From contig CAVPTI010000010.1 in NCBI GenBank assembly GCA_963708775.1, positions 310,001 through 374,000 of the forward strand: a stretch of DNA of 64,000 nt, read 5' to 3'. Below the pieces are notes generated by a model. That model saw only the letters and a program-made list of their open reading frames with translations. It ran no database searches and was not told the DNA's origin. This document shows positions 1-8,322 of the stretch, piece after piece (positions within the stretch are counted from its first letter, which is position 1; each line of letters starts with the position of its first letter). Both the position numbers and the translations under genes were made by a program. Origin of the DNA: JAGVSR01 sp963708775. GTDB lineage: Bacteria; Pseudomonadota; Alphaproteobacteria; Rhizobiales; Hyphomicrobiaceae.

Positions 1-1090
1 GCTTCGCCGCCACCGGAAATAGGATCGGCGCCATGATGAGGATGATCGAAGCAGGCTCCATGAAGGTGCCCGCCACGAGCAGCAGGATGTTCACGACGAT
101 CAGGAACGTTATCCAGTTGAAGCCTTGGGCAACGATCCAGTCAGCAATGGACTGCGGTATCTGCTCGTAGGTGAGGAGGAATGAAAACAGCATTGCGTTC
201 GTGATGATGTAGAGCAGCATCGCGCTCATATTCGCAGCCGATAGCAGCACCTTCGGAACATCATTCCAGCCAATATCGCGATAGATGAACTTCGCGACGA
301 CAAACGCGTACACCGCGCTCAGGGCTGCTGCCTCCGTCGGTGTTACCAAGCCACCATAGATCCCACCTAGAACGACCGCGATCAACGCCAGGCCCCAGAT
401 ACAATCGACGAATGCGTCGAACGCTTCGCCCCATGTTGCGCGTGCAGCGCGCGGGTAACCCTCGTTTTTGGCGATCCACCACGTGACCGAGCCAAGCACG
501 ATGGCCAGCAGCAAACCTGGCACGACACCGGCCATGAACAGATCATCGACCGAGGCCGCAGATATGCGCTCTCCGTTCGGACCGCGGGCGCTCATCCCAG
601 CGGTGGCGAGTGCGTAGAGCACCATCACGATCGACGGTGGAATGAGGATTCCCAGAGTTCCTGACGACGCGATCACGCCGGCGCCAAATCGCGGGGGATA
701 GCCCTGCGCCACCATGGCGGGCACGAGGATCGAGCCGATCGCGATGACGGTCGCGGGAGACGAACCGGACACGGCCGCAAAGATAGCGCATGCGAGAACA
801 GATGAGATGCCGAGCCCGCCAGCCCAATGCCCCGTCATCGCGGTCGCAAAGCGGATCATCCGCTTGGCCACGCCTCCGTGCGTAAGGAACGCGCCCGCGA
901 GGATGAAAAAGGGCACCGCCATAATCTCGAACTTTTCCATGCCCGTGAAAAGTTTCAGCGCCACGGCATCGAGGGGAACCTCGGTGATCGTGAACAGCAC
1001 CGTCAACACCGTCAATCCAAGCGCGATAGAAACGGGGGTTCCGGTGAGCAGCAGCGCGATGAGCAAGCCAAAGATCAAGAATGAGGTCAC
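1..1090 (-). CDS. dctM: TRAP transporter large permease DctM (partial, C-terminus outside window)
   Basis: Large membrane subunit of a tripartite ATP-independent periplasmic (TRAP) transporter, which with DctQ forms the ion-driven permease for a solute delivered by DctP. The reverse strand reads about 363 residues of hydrophobic, Gly-rich permease sequence from a GTG start (1088-1090) and runs off the left edge in a typical APILFPVA motif. The usual family length is about 425 residues, so roughly 60 are missing. The GTG overlaps the dctQ stop by four bases (GTGA), indicating translational coupling in the order dctP-dctQ-dctM. The substrate cannot be read from the sequence; TRAP systems commonly carry C4-dicarboxylates or other organic acids. 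Confidence 0.9.
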   Translation of the reverse strand, partial: MTSFLIFGLLIALLLTGTPVSIALGLTVLTVLFTITEVPLDAVALKLFTGMEKFEIMAVPFFILAGAFLTHGGVAKRMIRFATAMTGHWAGGLGISSVLACAIFAAVSGSSPATVIAIGSILVPAMVAQGYPPRFGAGVIASSGTLGILIPPSIVMVLYALATAGMSARGPNGERISAASVDDLFMAGVVPGLLLAIVLGSVTWWIAKNEGYPRAARATWGEAFDAFVDCIWGLALIAVVLGGIYGGLVTPTEAAALSAVYAFVVAKFIYRDIGWNDVPKVLLSAANMSAMLLYIITNAMLFSFLLTYEQIPQSIADWIVAQGFNWITFLIVVNILLLVAGTFMEPASIILIMAPILFPVAAK

Positions 1091-1707
1091 GAACGAACCT
1101 CATCTGTCATGACTTCGCTTGCTGGATCGTGATGAGGTAATTCACCGGTTTTGGAAAAGTGCGCGGCGACCTGCAGAAATCGGAAGCTCATGAGAAACGA
1201 GCCAAGTGGCAGGCACAGATAAACGAACCACATCGGCGCTTCGAGAACCGCAGAAACCTGTCCCGAATGAAACAAGTGCGCAACGAGACGCGCGCCGAGC
1301 CACCCGACGAATGCAGTGAAGAGAGCTCCACAGAACAGCCCGAATAAAACAAGCCGGTGCCGCCACTCCGGCCTCAGCCGGTTGACCAGAATGTCGACGC
1401 CGACGTGGATGCCGGTGCGCACGCCATAAGCTGCGCCGAACTTCGCCATCCACACGAAAAGATAGATGCACAGCTCCTGCGCCCACGTGAGCCGAATCGA
1501 GAGAAGCCAGAAATAGATCGTGCGCAACGTCGCAGACAGCCCCGGATAACCCGCGTCGCGCGCCCAGACGACAAAGCCACCCAAATGCGACAGCGAGTAG
1601 CGATGCACCACCGCTACGAAGATCACCAAAGTCGCAAGCCCCATGAGCGTCGCGATGAGGTTTTCCTCCAGCCGGTCGAGCCAACGCAGGCCGGGTCCCG
1701 ATGTCAT
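1087..1707 (-). CDS. dctQ: TRAP transporter small permease DctQ
   Basis: Small membrane subunit of the TRAP transporter, 206 residues in the inner membrane. About four hydrophobic segments are visible (near residues 15-35, 65-85, 110-130 and 150-170), with the family's WAQELCIYLFVW stretch in the second. The ATG at 1705-1707 is chosen because it overlaps the dctP stop as ATGA. A longer in-frame reading would extend back into dctP and lacks a hydrophobic or conserved start. It sits between dctP and dctM with overlaps on both sides, so the three are one operon. Confidence 0.9.
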   Translation of the reverse strand: MTSGPGLRWLDRLEENLIATLMGLATLVIFVAVVHRYSLSHLGGFVVWARDAGYPGLSATLRTIYFWLLSIRLTWAQELCIYLFVWMAKFGAAYGVRTGIHVGVDILVNRLRPEWRHRLVLFGLFCGALFTAFVGWLGARLVAHLFHSGQVSAVLEAPMWFVYLCLPLGSFLMSFRFLQVAAHFSKTGELPHHDPASEVMTDEVRS

Positions 1708-2708
1708 GACTTGGGCCTCGCCAACTCGGCTTCGATACGGCGCAGCAGATCCGCGCCAACGCGGTCGGCCATGCGCGCACGCACAGGCAACAGGGCCGCC
1801 TCCCAAGCCGCAAGCTCTTCGGCATCAGGCTCATGAAAGACAGTTTTCCCGCTCGTGATCATCGCTGCGAGCGCTTCGTTGTTTTCCCTTTCCGCTTCGG
1901 CATTGGCGAACGGCGTGGCTTCGCGCACAGCGCGCTGGAGCGCTTCGCGGATATCCAGCGGCAGGCGATTCCAGAAATCGCGATTGACGATGAGCGCGTA
2001 TCCGAGAAAGCCGTGATTGGTGAGCGTCGCATGTCGCTGCACCTCAAACATTTTCTGATTGTAGAAATTGGACATTGGGTTTTCCGTGCCGTCCACCACG
2101 CCCGACGACAACGCCTGATAGGCCTCTGAGAACGCCAGCACCTGCGGTAGCGCGCCGAGCGCCGTCATCTGTTCTTCAATGACGCGCGACGACTGAATGC
2201 GAACCTTGAGCCCGAGCAGATCGTCCGGCTGCCGCAGCGGTGTATTGGCCGAGAGGCTCTTGAAGCCGTTATTCCAGTAGCCCAGACCCACAATGCCCTT
2301 TGCCTCGAGCTGCTGGAGGATCTCGGCCCCGATCGGCCCTTCAGTTATTCGTGCAAGCTCTGTGGTATTCCGGAAGAGATACGGGATGTCGAACACCTCG
2401 AACGCTTTGATACCGAGCGGCCCGAATTTCGATAACGACGGCGCCAGCATCTCGACGGCGCCGAGCTGCAAGGCCTCCAGCTCTTCCTTGTCTTTGTACA
2501 GCTGAGAATTCGGGAAGAGTTCGATGCGCACGCGCCCGTTCGTATACTCTTCCGCAAGCGCTTTGAACCGTTCGGCGCCCTTGCTCTTGTGCGCTTGTGG
2601 TGCCGCCACGTGGCTGAATTTTATAACGATCGGCGGGGAACTCGGCTCCGCGATGGCTGACGCGCACCAGAAAGTCGCCGCGATGAGAAACAGGAATTCG
2701 CGGCGCAT
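1704..2708 (-). CDS. dctP: TRAP transporter solute-binding protein DctP
   Basis: Periplasmic substrate-binding protein of the TRAP transporter, 334 residues from the chosen ATG. The N-terminus MRREFLFLIAATFWCASAIA is a signal peptide (basic n-region, hydrophobic core, small residues before the expected cut). The body shows DctP-family features: FSHVAAPQAHKSKGAERF near the mature start, LKVRIQSS carrying the conserved substrate-binding Arg, and VVDGTENPMSNFY. An upstream in-frame ATG at 2744 would add 12 residues ahead of the signal peptide and is less likely. It is the first gene of the dctPQM operon. The ligand is unknown. Confidence 0.9.
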   Translation of the reverse strand: MRREFLFLIAATFWCASAIAEPSSPPIVIKFSHVAAPQAHKSKGAERFKALAEEYTNGRVRIELFPNSQLYKDKEELEALQLGAVEMLAPSLSKFGPLGIKAFEVFDIPYLFRNTTELARITEGPIGAEILQQLEAKGIVGLGYWNNGFKSLSANTPLRQPDDLLGLKVRIQSSRVIEEQMTALGALPQVLAFSEAYQALSSGVVDGTENPMSNFYNQKMFEVQRHATLTNHGFLGYALIVNRDFWNRLPLDIREALQRAVREATPFANAEAERENNEALAAMITSGKTVFHEPDAEELAAWEAALLPVRARMADRVGADLLRRIEAELARPKS

Positions 2709-2771
2709 AAGGTCCGTCGGGTCGAAGTTGAGGGGGCGGGCCACGCCATGGTGGCGGATGGGCGCGTCCTG

Positions 2772-2960
2772 TCAAGCCTGCCGCTGCGCCTGTTCCTGCA
2801 TGCGCCTTGCCTCCTCCCAGTCCTTCATGACCGCTCGCACGAACCTTAGAACGCGTTTTGTTCGCTTGGCATCTTCCCGCGCGAGGCACCAGCAGCCGCA
2901 GCAGAAGCATGGACGTCGTGCTAACCACAGGGTCAAAGCGTAGTCGTTACCAGCACGCAT
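2772..2960 (-). CDS. small hypothetical protein, Cys-rich N-terminus
   Basis: A 62-residue reading frame located 16 bases downstream of prmB on the same strand. It is preceded by GGAG six bases before the ATG, which supports translation. The N-terminal half has a Cys cluster (CFCCGCWC) and the C-terminal half is a charged, probably helical stretch rich in Arg, Glu and Gln. I do not recognise a family. It could be a real small gene in the prmB transcript or a chance frame; the good ribosome-binding site and the position favour the former. Confidence 0.4.
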   Translation of the reverse strand: MRAGNDYALTLWLARRPCFCCGCWCLAREDAKRTKRVLRFVRAVMKDWEEARRMQEQAQRQA

Positions 2961-2976
2961 TGCAGGCTCCGGTTCG

Positions 2977-3918
2977 TCAGCGCTTGCGGCTCTGGCCCTC
3001 CGGCCGCGCGGCGGATAGCAATTCCGCCTGCGTCAGCGCGAAAACCTCACCTGAGCTATCTTCGGTCTCGAGCCACAGGAACGGCAAGTTGGGATATTCC
3101 TCCTCGAGAATGTCAAGACCCGTCCCGACCTCAACCACGAGCACCCCATCCCGTTCCAGATGCCGCGGCGCCTCCCTAATGATGTTGCGGACGAGATCGA
3201 GCCCATCCTCCCCGCCCGCATGAGCCATCACCGGTTCGGCTTTGTATTCCGGCGGAAACGCGCTCACCGCCTCTGCGGAAACGTAGGGCGGATTTGAAAT
3301 GATGAGATCGTATCGCCGCCCGCCGAGTGCCGAAAAAAGATCGGACTTCTGCAGCGTCACCCGATCCCCGAGTTCGTAATCGGCGACATTGCGCTTCGCC
3401 ACGGCCAAAGCATCTTCCGACAGATCGACGGCATCGACAATCGCGTTCGGATAGGTCAACGCAGCCAGGATCGCGAGACACCCCGAACCTGTGCACAGGT
3501 CCAGAACGGAAGTCACAGCCTCCGGGTCCGGCACCACGGATGCTAACTCCCCGTCGAGCAGTTCCCCTATGTAGGACCGCGGTACGATTACCCGCTCGTC
3601 CACATAGAAGCTGCGCCCGCGAATGTACGCCCGATTGACGAGGTAGGGCGCCGGCTTCCGCGTCGTCACCCGCGCATCGATGAGCCCCGCTATCCGGCCC
3701 CGCTCGCCTTCGGTCAACCGACAATCGAGCCACGGCTCAAGCTGATCGATCGGTAACTCCAGCGCGGATAAAATGAGAAACGCGGCCTCGTCCACCGCCG
3801 TAGACGTGCCATGCCCGAACACCAGTTGCTCCGAACGAAATCGCGAAACCCCATAGCGCAGCCAATCGCGCACGGTCATCAAATCTGTCAGGCGGCTCTC
3901 GGTATCAGCTAGCGGCAT
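2977..3918 (-). CDS. prmB: ribosomal protein uL3 N5-glutamine methyltransferase PrmB
   Basis: SAM-dependent methyltransferase that modifies a Gln side chain, in PrmB the Gln of ribosomal protein L3 (uL3). The 313-residue protein has an N-terminal helical domain (about residues 1-90), the SAM-binding loop LCTGSGC (about 141-147) and the catalytic NPPY motif (about 209-212) that binds the Gln amide. A separate HemK/PrmC also has NPPY, but the length, the IVPRSYIGELL segment and the LCTGSGC loop fit PrmB better. It is probably in a short transcript with the small gene downstream. Confidence 0.88.
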   Translation of the reverse strand: MPLADTESRLTDLMTVRDWLRYGVSRFRSEQLVFGHGTSTAVDEAAFLILSALELPIDQLEPWLDCRLTEGERGRIAGLIDARVTTRKPAPYLVNRAYIRGRSFYVDERVIVPRSYIGELLDGELASVVPDPEAVTSVLDLCTGSGCLAILAALTYPNAIVDAVDLSEDALAVAKRNVADYELGDRVTLQKSDLFSALGGRRYDLIISNPPYVSAEAVSAFPPEYKAEPVMAHAGGEDGLDLVRNIIREAPRHLERDGVLVVEVGTGLDILEEEYPNLPFLWLETEDSSGEVFALTQAELLSAARPEGQSRKR

Positions 3919-4015
3919 GAACGGTCAGGGCTCCTTCGGACGCAAGTCACACCCTAGCGCGTCCTTCGTCCAACCCAAAGCCTAGCAAAACTGAAGGTCG
4001 CATAGCGCAATCGCC

Positions 4016-4747
4016 TCAGCCTTTGAATTCCTCGATCTTTCCAAACGCCTCGCGCAGTGCGGCCGCCCAAGATCCGGACAGCTTCTTGAAGTATTCGTCG
4101 TCCTGGTAAATTCGCCGGTACCGCTGCACATCAAGGCTATCGCGATCGTAGAGCAGGAGGTCTACGGGCATCCCGACCGACAGGTTCGACCTCAGCGTAG
4201 AATCAAACGACAGCAGCACCAGTTTCGCCGCCTCGCCGAGCCGCATGCCGGGCTGCGCCACGCGATCTAGGATCGGCTTGCCGTATTTGTGTTCACCGAT
4301 CTGCAGGAACGGCGCGTCGTCCGACGCTTCGATGAAATTGCCTTCGGAATAGATCTGAAAGATCCGCGGCGGCTCCGACCCGATCTGTCCGCCGAGAATG
4401 AACGAAGCATAAAACCCGCTGCGGGTTGCCTCCAGTGCCTCTCCGTCCACCCGCCGAACTTCGCGCACCGCGTCGCCGACGATGCGCGCCGCCCGATACA
4501 TCGACGTCGCCGTCATCAGCGTGTGTTCTACGCCCGATCCATCCGTCATTTGCTCGTTCAAGATGCTGACGACGGACTGGCTAATGCCGAGATTGCCGGC
4601 AGTCAGGAGCACCACGACCCGATCGCCGGGTCGCCGCCAGTAGTGGAGCTTGCGGAATTGCGAAATGTTGTCGACGCCCGCGTTCGTGCGGGTATCCGCG
4701 GCGAAGACGATACCGCTGTCGAGGCGCAGGGCGACGCAGTAGGTCAT
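4016..4747 (-). CDS. Anbu proteasome-type peptidase
   Basis: Anbu (ancestral beta subunit, COG3484) is a bacterial Ntn-hydrolase related to 20S proteasome beta subunits and HslV, acting as a self-assembling cytoplasmic peptidase. The 243-residue protein starts MTYCVALRLDSGIVFAADTRTN. Thr2 would be the nucleophile once the initiator Met is removed, and the AADTRTN stretch is typical of the beta-subunit fold. It is the last gene of a four-gene minus-strand cluster, following the transglutaminase-like gene by 17 bases and accompanied by alpha-E and ATP-grasp genes, the known genomic partners of Anbu. The natural substrate is not established. Confidence 0.92.
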   Translation of the reverse strand: MTYCVALRLDSGIVFAADTRTNAGVDNISQFRKLHYWRRPGDRVVVLLTAGNLGISQSVVSILNEQMTDGSGVEHTLMTATSMYRAARIVGDAVREVRRVDGEALEATRSGFYASFILGGQIGSEPPRIFQIYSEGNFIEASDDAPFLQIGEHKYGKPILDRVAQPGMRLGEAAKLVLLSFDSTLRSNLSVGMPVDLLLYDRDSLDVQRYRRIYQDDEYFKKLSGSWAAALREAFGKIEEFKG

Positions 4748-4764
4748 GGAGAAGAACGCTCAAA

Positions 4765-5580
4765 TTATTGCTGTTGTTGAGCGCCTTGCTGCTGGACTTC
4801 GACCACCACGTCAAGTGTCTCGTTCTGTCCGCCGCGCCGGTTGCCCCTGATGGGCGCCGCCGTTGCCGCATCGAGGCCTGTCGCCAGCCGCACATAGCGC
4901 TCCGTTGGACAGATTAAATTGGCTGGATCAAACCCGACCCACCCTAGACCGTCCACCCAGGCCTCGGCCCACGCATGATGGGCGTCAGAAGGATCAGGCG
5001 TGCCAGCAAAGAAGTATCCGTTGACGTAGCGCGCGGGAATGCCGAGCGTTCGCGCACCCGAAATGAAGATATGCGCGTAATCCTGACAAACCCCCGTCCC
5101 GTCTGCGAGCGCCTCCGTGGCGCTGGTATGTGAATGGGTCGTGCCGATCTCGTAATTCACCTCTTCGCGAACCGTATGCATCAGCCGGTGCAGCCGGTCG
5201 AGCGTGCAGCCGCCCTTGCATTTCGCGGCCAGACCACGGATCGCGTCGTCGGGCGCCGTGCGCGGTGTTTCGCGCAGGTAAACACGAAGAGGCGCCGGCT
5301 CGGATAATCCTTTTGCAACGCCAATGCGGTCCTGCGTTTCCACAACTCCGGTAGCCTCGATCGTCATGCTGTTGTGCTCATCGTGCAGCACCGTCAAATG
5401 CACCACGTTGCCGAAGCCATCCTGAAAACGCGCCGCTCTTTCAATGCCTGGAGCGTTCACCTGCCAGGAGAGCACCTTCTGCCCGTCGAATGTCGGAGGC
5501 GTCAGGCGGAGGCTTTCGATCGCATACCGCGCAAGCGTATCGTAGCGATAGGTCGTGGTGTGCTTCACGCTCAGCAGCAT
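4765..5580 (-). CDS. transglutaminase-like cysteine protease family protein
   Basis: Transglutaminase/papain-like protein of the Anbu-associated group, 271 residues. The N-terminal part has the bacterial transglutaminase N-terminal beta-domain (HTTTYRYD at residues 7-14), and the C-terminal core carries the triad: Cys165 in GTGVCQDYAH, His202 in HHAWAEAWV and Asp218 in GWVGFDPAN. The start ATG at 5578-5580 is preferred over a TTG at 5592 because GAGG lies six bases upstream. It starts 8 bases after the alpha-E stop. The tail is Gln-rich (QQQGAQQQQ). It probably hydrolyses or transfers peptide amides in the same pathway as the ATP-grasp and Anbu. Confidence 0.88.
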   Translation of the reverse strand: MLLSVKHTTTYRYDTLARYAIESLRLTPPTFDGQKVLSWQVNAPGIERAARFQDGFGNVVHLTVLHDEHNSMTIEATGVVETQDRIGVAKGLSEPAPLRVYLRETPRTAPDDAIRGLAAKCKGGCTLDRLHRLMHTVREEVNYEIGTTHSHTSATEALADGTGVCQDYAHIFISGARTLGIPARYVNGYFFAGTPDPSDAHHAWAEAWVDGLGWVGFDPANLICPTERYVRLATGLDAATAAPIRGNRRGGQNETLDVVVEVQQQGAQQQQ

Positions 5581-5588
5581 GGTCGGCC

Positions 5589-6536
5589 TCAACCGTTGAA
5601 ATGGTACGCCACCGAGATTTCCTGCCCCAGACAGTTGTTGCGGTCGAGGAATTCGGTGAGAAACTCATGCAACCCCGACTGGAAAATGGTGTCGATGTCG
5701 CCGTTTTCCAGCATTGACAATGTCGCGTGCGCACTCGGTACGCAGTCGTCCGTCTGTTCGTAGAACTTTTTCAAACCCGCCACAGCCTGGTCGATCTCAA
5801 TGTAGCAAGCTCTGAGAGATCGCGGCATCTCACCGTTCAAGATCAAGTAATCTGCGATGTTCCATGGTTTGTAGGCTTGGCGGTAGACCCACCGGTAGCT
5901 TCGGTGCGCGGACACTGACCGCAGGATCGACGCCCATTGCAAATTGTCGACGCTCGAGCCGATCATTTCATAGCTCGGCAGCAGCACGAAATACTTCACA
6001 TCAAGGATGCGCGCGGTGTTGTCCGCCCGCTCGAGAAATGTCCCAAGCTGGCTGAAGTAGAACGTATCATTGCGCAAGATCGTATTGAGAAGCGCGCCCC
6101 GGTAGGTCGCGGATCGCTCTTTGATCCAGTCGAGCAGTGCAGGCAGCCGATCGGAAGTGATGTCGCGCGGATTGATCGCTTCGAAGTCGATCCAAGCGCT
6201 GTTGAGGCTCTCCCACATTTCCCGCGTCAGCGCCGTCCGCTGCGCACGGGCATTCCGCCGCGCAATCGATATGCACGACCGCACGCTCGTAGGATTGTCG
6301 TTGTCGAACAGCAGATAATTGATCACATCGCCGGTCGTGAGCGCCTCATGGCGCTCCAGATAGCCCGTCTCGCAACCGGCACTTTGCAGCGTCGACCGCC
6401 ACTCCTCGTTGTAGCCTTCGCCCTCGCGCGGAAGGAGCGCGATGCGATAGCCGACCTCGAGCAGGCGCGCCATATTCTCCGCCCGTTCCAGATACCGCGA
6501 GAGCCAGAAAAGATCGTTTGCCGTGCGGCCAAGCAT
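5589..6536 (-). CDS. alpha-E domain-containing protein (DUF403)
   Basis: A 315-residue, mostly helical protein of the alpha-E family (COG2307). The opening FWLSRYLERAENMARLLEV is the family signature and recurs in part later (FLERADNTARILDV), consistent with an internal helical repeat containing conserved Glu and Arg. Alpha-E proteins are found with circularly permuted ATP-grasp and transglutaminase proteins, sometimes fused to them, and are predicted to take part in an uncharacterised peptide-ligation pathway. Here the gene lies 48 bases after the ATP-grasp gene and directly before the transglutaminase-like gene, so all four genes are likely one operon. Confidence 0.9.
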   Translation of the reverse strand: MLGRTANDLFWLSRYLERAENMARLLEVGYRIALLPREGEGYNEEWRSTLQSAGCETGYLERHEALTTGDVINYLLFDNDNPTSVRSCISIARRNARAQRTALTREMWESLNSAWIDFEAINPRDITSDRLPALLDWIKERSATYRGALLNTILRNDTFYFSQLGTFLERADNTARILDVKYFVLLPSYEMIGSSVDNLQWASILRSVSAHRSYRWVYRQAYKPWNIADYLILNGEMPRSLRACYIEIDQAVAGLKKFYEQTDDCVPSAHATLSMLENGDIDTIFQSGLHEFLTEFLDRNNCLGQEISVAYHFNG

Positions 6537-6584
6537 GGGATGAACCCGTGTTCTCGTTGATGGGCGTGCGCGTGAGGTCGTCTC

Positions 6585-8000
6585 TTAGTCCTGCAGGATC
6601 CACGTATCCTTCGTTCCGCCTCCCTGGCTGGAATTCACGACAAGCGAACCCTCTCGCAACGCGACGCGCGTCAGTCCACCGGGCACAAGACGCACGCGAT
6701 CTCCGACCAGCACGAACGGTCTGAGGTCGAGATGGCGCGGCGCCAGTCCGCTGTCCACCAGCGTCGGGCAGGTCGAGAGGGCAAGCGTCGGCTGCGCGAT
6801 ATAATTGTGCGGTTTTGCCTTCAGCTTTTCGCGGAAGGCCTCGATTTCCTTCGCCGATGCCGTCGGGCCAACGAGCATTCCGTAACCGCCCGATCCATGC
6901 ACTTCCTTGACGACGAGTTCTTCCAGATGCTCGAGCACATAGGCGAGTTCTTTGGGGTCGCGACAGTTGCGTGTCGGCACATTGTGAAGGATCGGGGGTG
7001 CGCCCGTATAGAATTTTACGATCTCCGGAATGTAGCTGTAGATCGCCTTGTCGTCGGCAATTCCAGCACCCGGCGCGTTGACGATGGTGACCTTGCCCGA
7101 CCGGTACACATCGAACAGGCCCGGTACGCCGAGCAACGAGGTCGGCTCGAACACAAGTGGATCGAGATAATCGTCATCAATGCGCCGGTAGAGCACGTCG
7201 ACCTGCTTCAAGCCCTGCGTCGTCTTCATGTAGAGCGTGCCGTCGAGCACGACCAGATCCTGTCCCTCGACGAGTTCTACCCCCATTTGATCGGCAAGGA
7301 ACGAGTGCTCAAAATAGGCGCTGTTATAGAGGCCGGGCGTAAGCAGCGCGATATTGGGATCGCGGTCGAGGTTCTTGTCCGCCACGCTCTCCAGGGTCTT
7401 CAGCAGGTTGTCGGGATAGGTCTCGATCGGCGCCACGCGGTTCTTGGCAAAAAGATCGGGGAACATGTGCATCATCGTTTCCCGGTTCTCCAACATATAG
7501 GAGACGCCGGACGGCGTGCGCGTGTTGTCCTCCAGCACGTAGAACTCATTCGGCCCCGTGCGCACGATGTCGATGCCGATGATGTGCGAATAGATGCCGA
7601 GCGGCGGATCGACCCCGATCATTTCCGGCACGAACGCGCTGTTCTGGACCACCAGTTCTTCCGGGATCCGCCCCGCACGTAGGATCTCCTGGCGGTGGTA
7701 GATGTCGTACATGAAGGCGTTGAGCGCCTTTACCCGCTGTTCGATGCCGGCCGCCAACCGGCGCCATTCGGACGCCGAAATGATGCGCGGCACGATATCA
7801 AAGGGGATCAGCCGTTCCGCCGCCTGCCCATCGCCATAGACAGCGAACGTAATGCCGGTCCGGCGGAACAAGGCTTCAGCCTCCGTCCGCTTCTTTTTAA
7901 GGTCGTCGATTTTCTGGGTTTCAAGCCACTCGGCGACGGCGCGGTACGGCTCGCGCACGCCTCCGCCGAAGCCATTCATCTCGTCGAAGGCTTTCGACAC
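6585..8000 (-). CDS. circularly permuted type 2 ATP-grasp protein
   Basis: A 471-residue member of the circularly permuted ATP-grasp family (COG2308), predicted to ligate amino acids or peptides through an acyl-phosphate intermediate. Recognisable segments include EDNTRTPSGVSYMLENRETM in the middle, VEGQDLVVLDGTLYMKT, NAPGAGIADDKAIYSYIPEIV and the Gly-rich KEVHGSGGYGMLVGP loop of the ATP-grasp fold. It is the first gene of the Anbu cluster, and 320 bases of non-coding DNA upstream are expected to carry the promoter. It presumably makes the peptide product that the transglutaminase-like protein and Anbu then act on; this role is inferred from the conserved cluster. Confidence 0.9.
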   Translation of the reverse strand: MSKAFDEMNGFGGGVREPYRAVAEWLETQKIDDLKKKRTEAEALFRRTGITFAVYGDGQAAERLIPFDIVPRIISASEWRRLAAGIEQRVKALNAFMYDIYHRQEILRAGRIPEELVVQNSAFVPEMIGVDPPLGIYSHIIGIDIVRTGPNEFYVLEDNTRTPSGVSYMLENRETMMHMFPDLFAKNRVAPIETYPDNLLKTLESVADKNLDRDPNIALLTPGLYNSAYFEHSFLADQMGVELVEGQDLVVLDGTLYMKTTQGLKQVDVLYRRIDDDYLDPLVFEPTSLLGVPGLFDVYRSGKVTIVNAPGAGIADDKAIYSYIPEIVKFYTGAPPILHNVPTRNCRDPKELAYVLEHLEELVVKEVHGSGGYGMLVGPTASAKEIEAFREKLKAKPHNYIAQPTLALSTCPTLVDSGLAPRHLDLRPFVLVGDRVRLVPGGLTRVALREGSLVVNSSQGGGTKDTWILQD

Positions 8001-8322
8001 GTCGGACGGTCCCCCAGTTCATGCATTGTTGAATAAATCAGCGCAAAGAGTGGGCCAATTGAAAAACCATTTGACATCAATCGGTTGGTTTGACTGCGTT
8101 GTCCCAGTGGCGGGTGGCAAGGCGGCTCCTGCCCAAAAATAATGCACAAGATGAGCAGGACGTGCTGTTGCCTATGTTTCAGGCTCTTTCCCGTTTACCT
8201 TGAAGCTGGAGGCTTCGCCAGAGGTCTCACCGACCCGCCGCTGCCCCTATTTAGCATGATAGTAAGAGAGGCGGTCTGGGAGATCCGTCACAAGGTCTAA
8301 CGAGCACGGGGGAAAGCCGGGG
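8001..8322. other. divergent intergenic region between the Anbu operon and the hydrolase gene
   Basis: No reading frame here looks coding. The region must hold promoters for both flanking transcripts. A TTGACA hexamer is present near 8072, but I see no well-spaced -10 partner. A small hairpin (GAAGC / GCTTC) lies near 8201-8215. Nothing else stands out. Confidence 0.5.

Noticed and set aside
543..1103. 186-codon minus-strand frame inside dctM
   Set aside because: The correct dctM frame starts at GTG 1090 and reads the permease; this is a different frame of the same bases.
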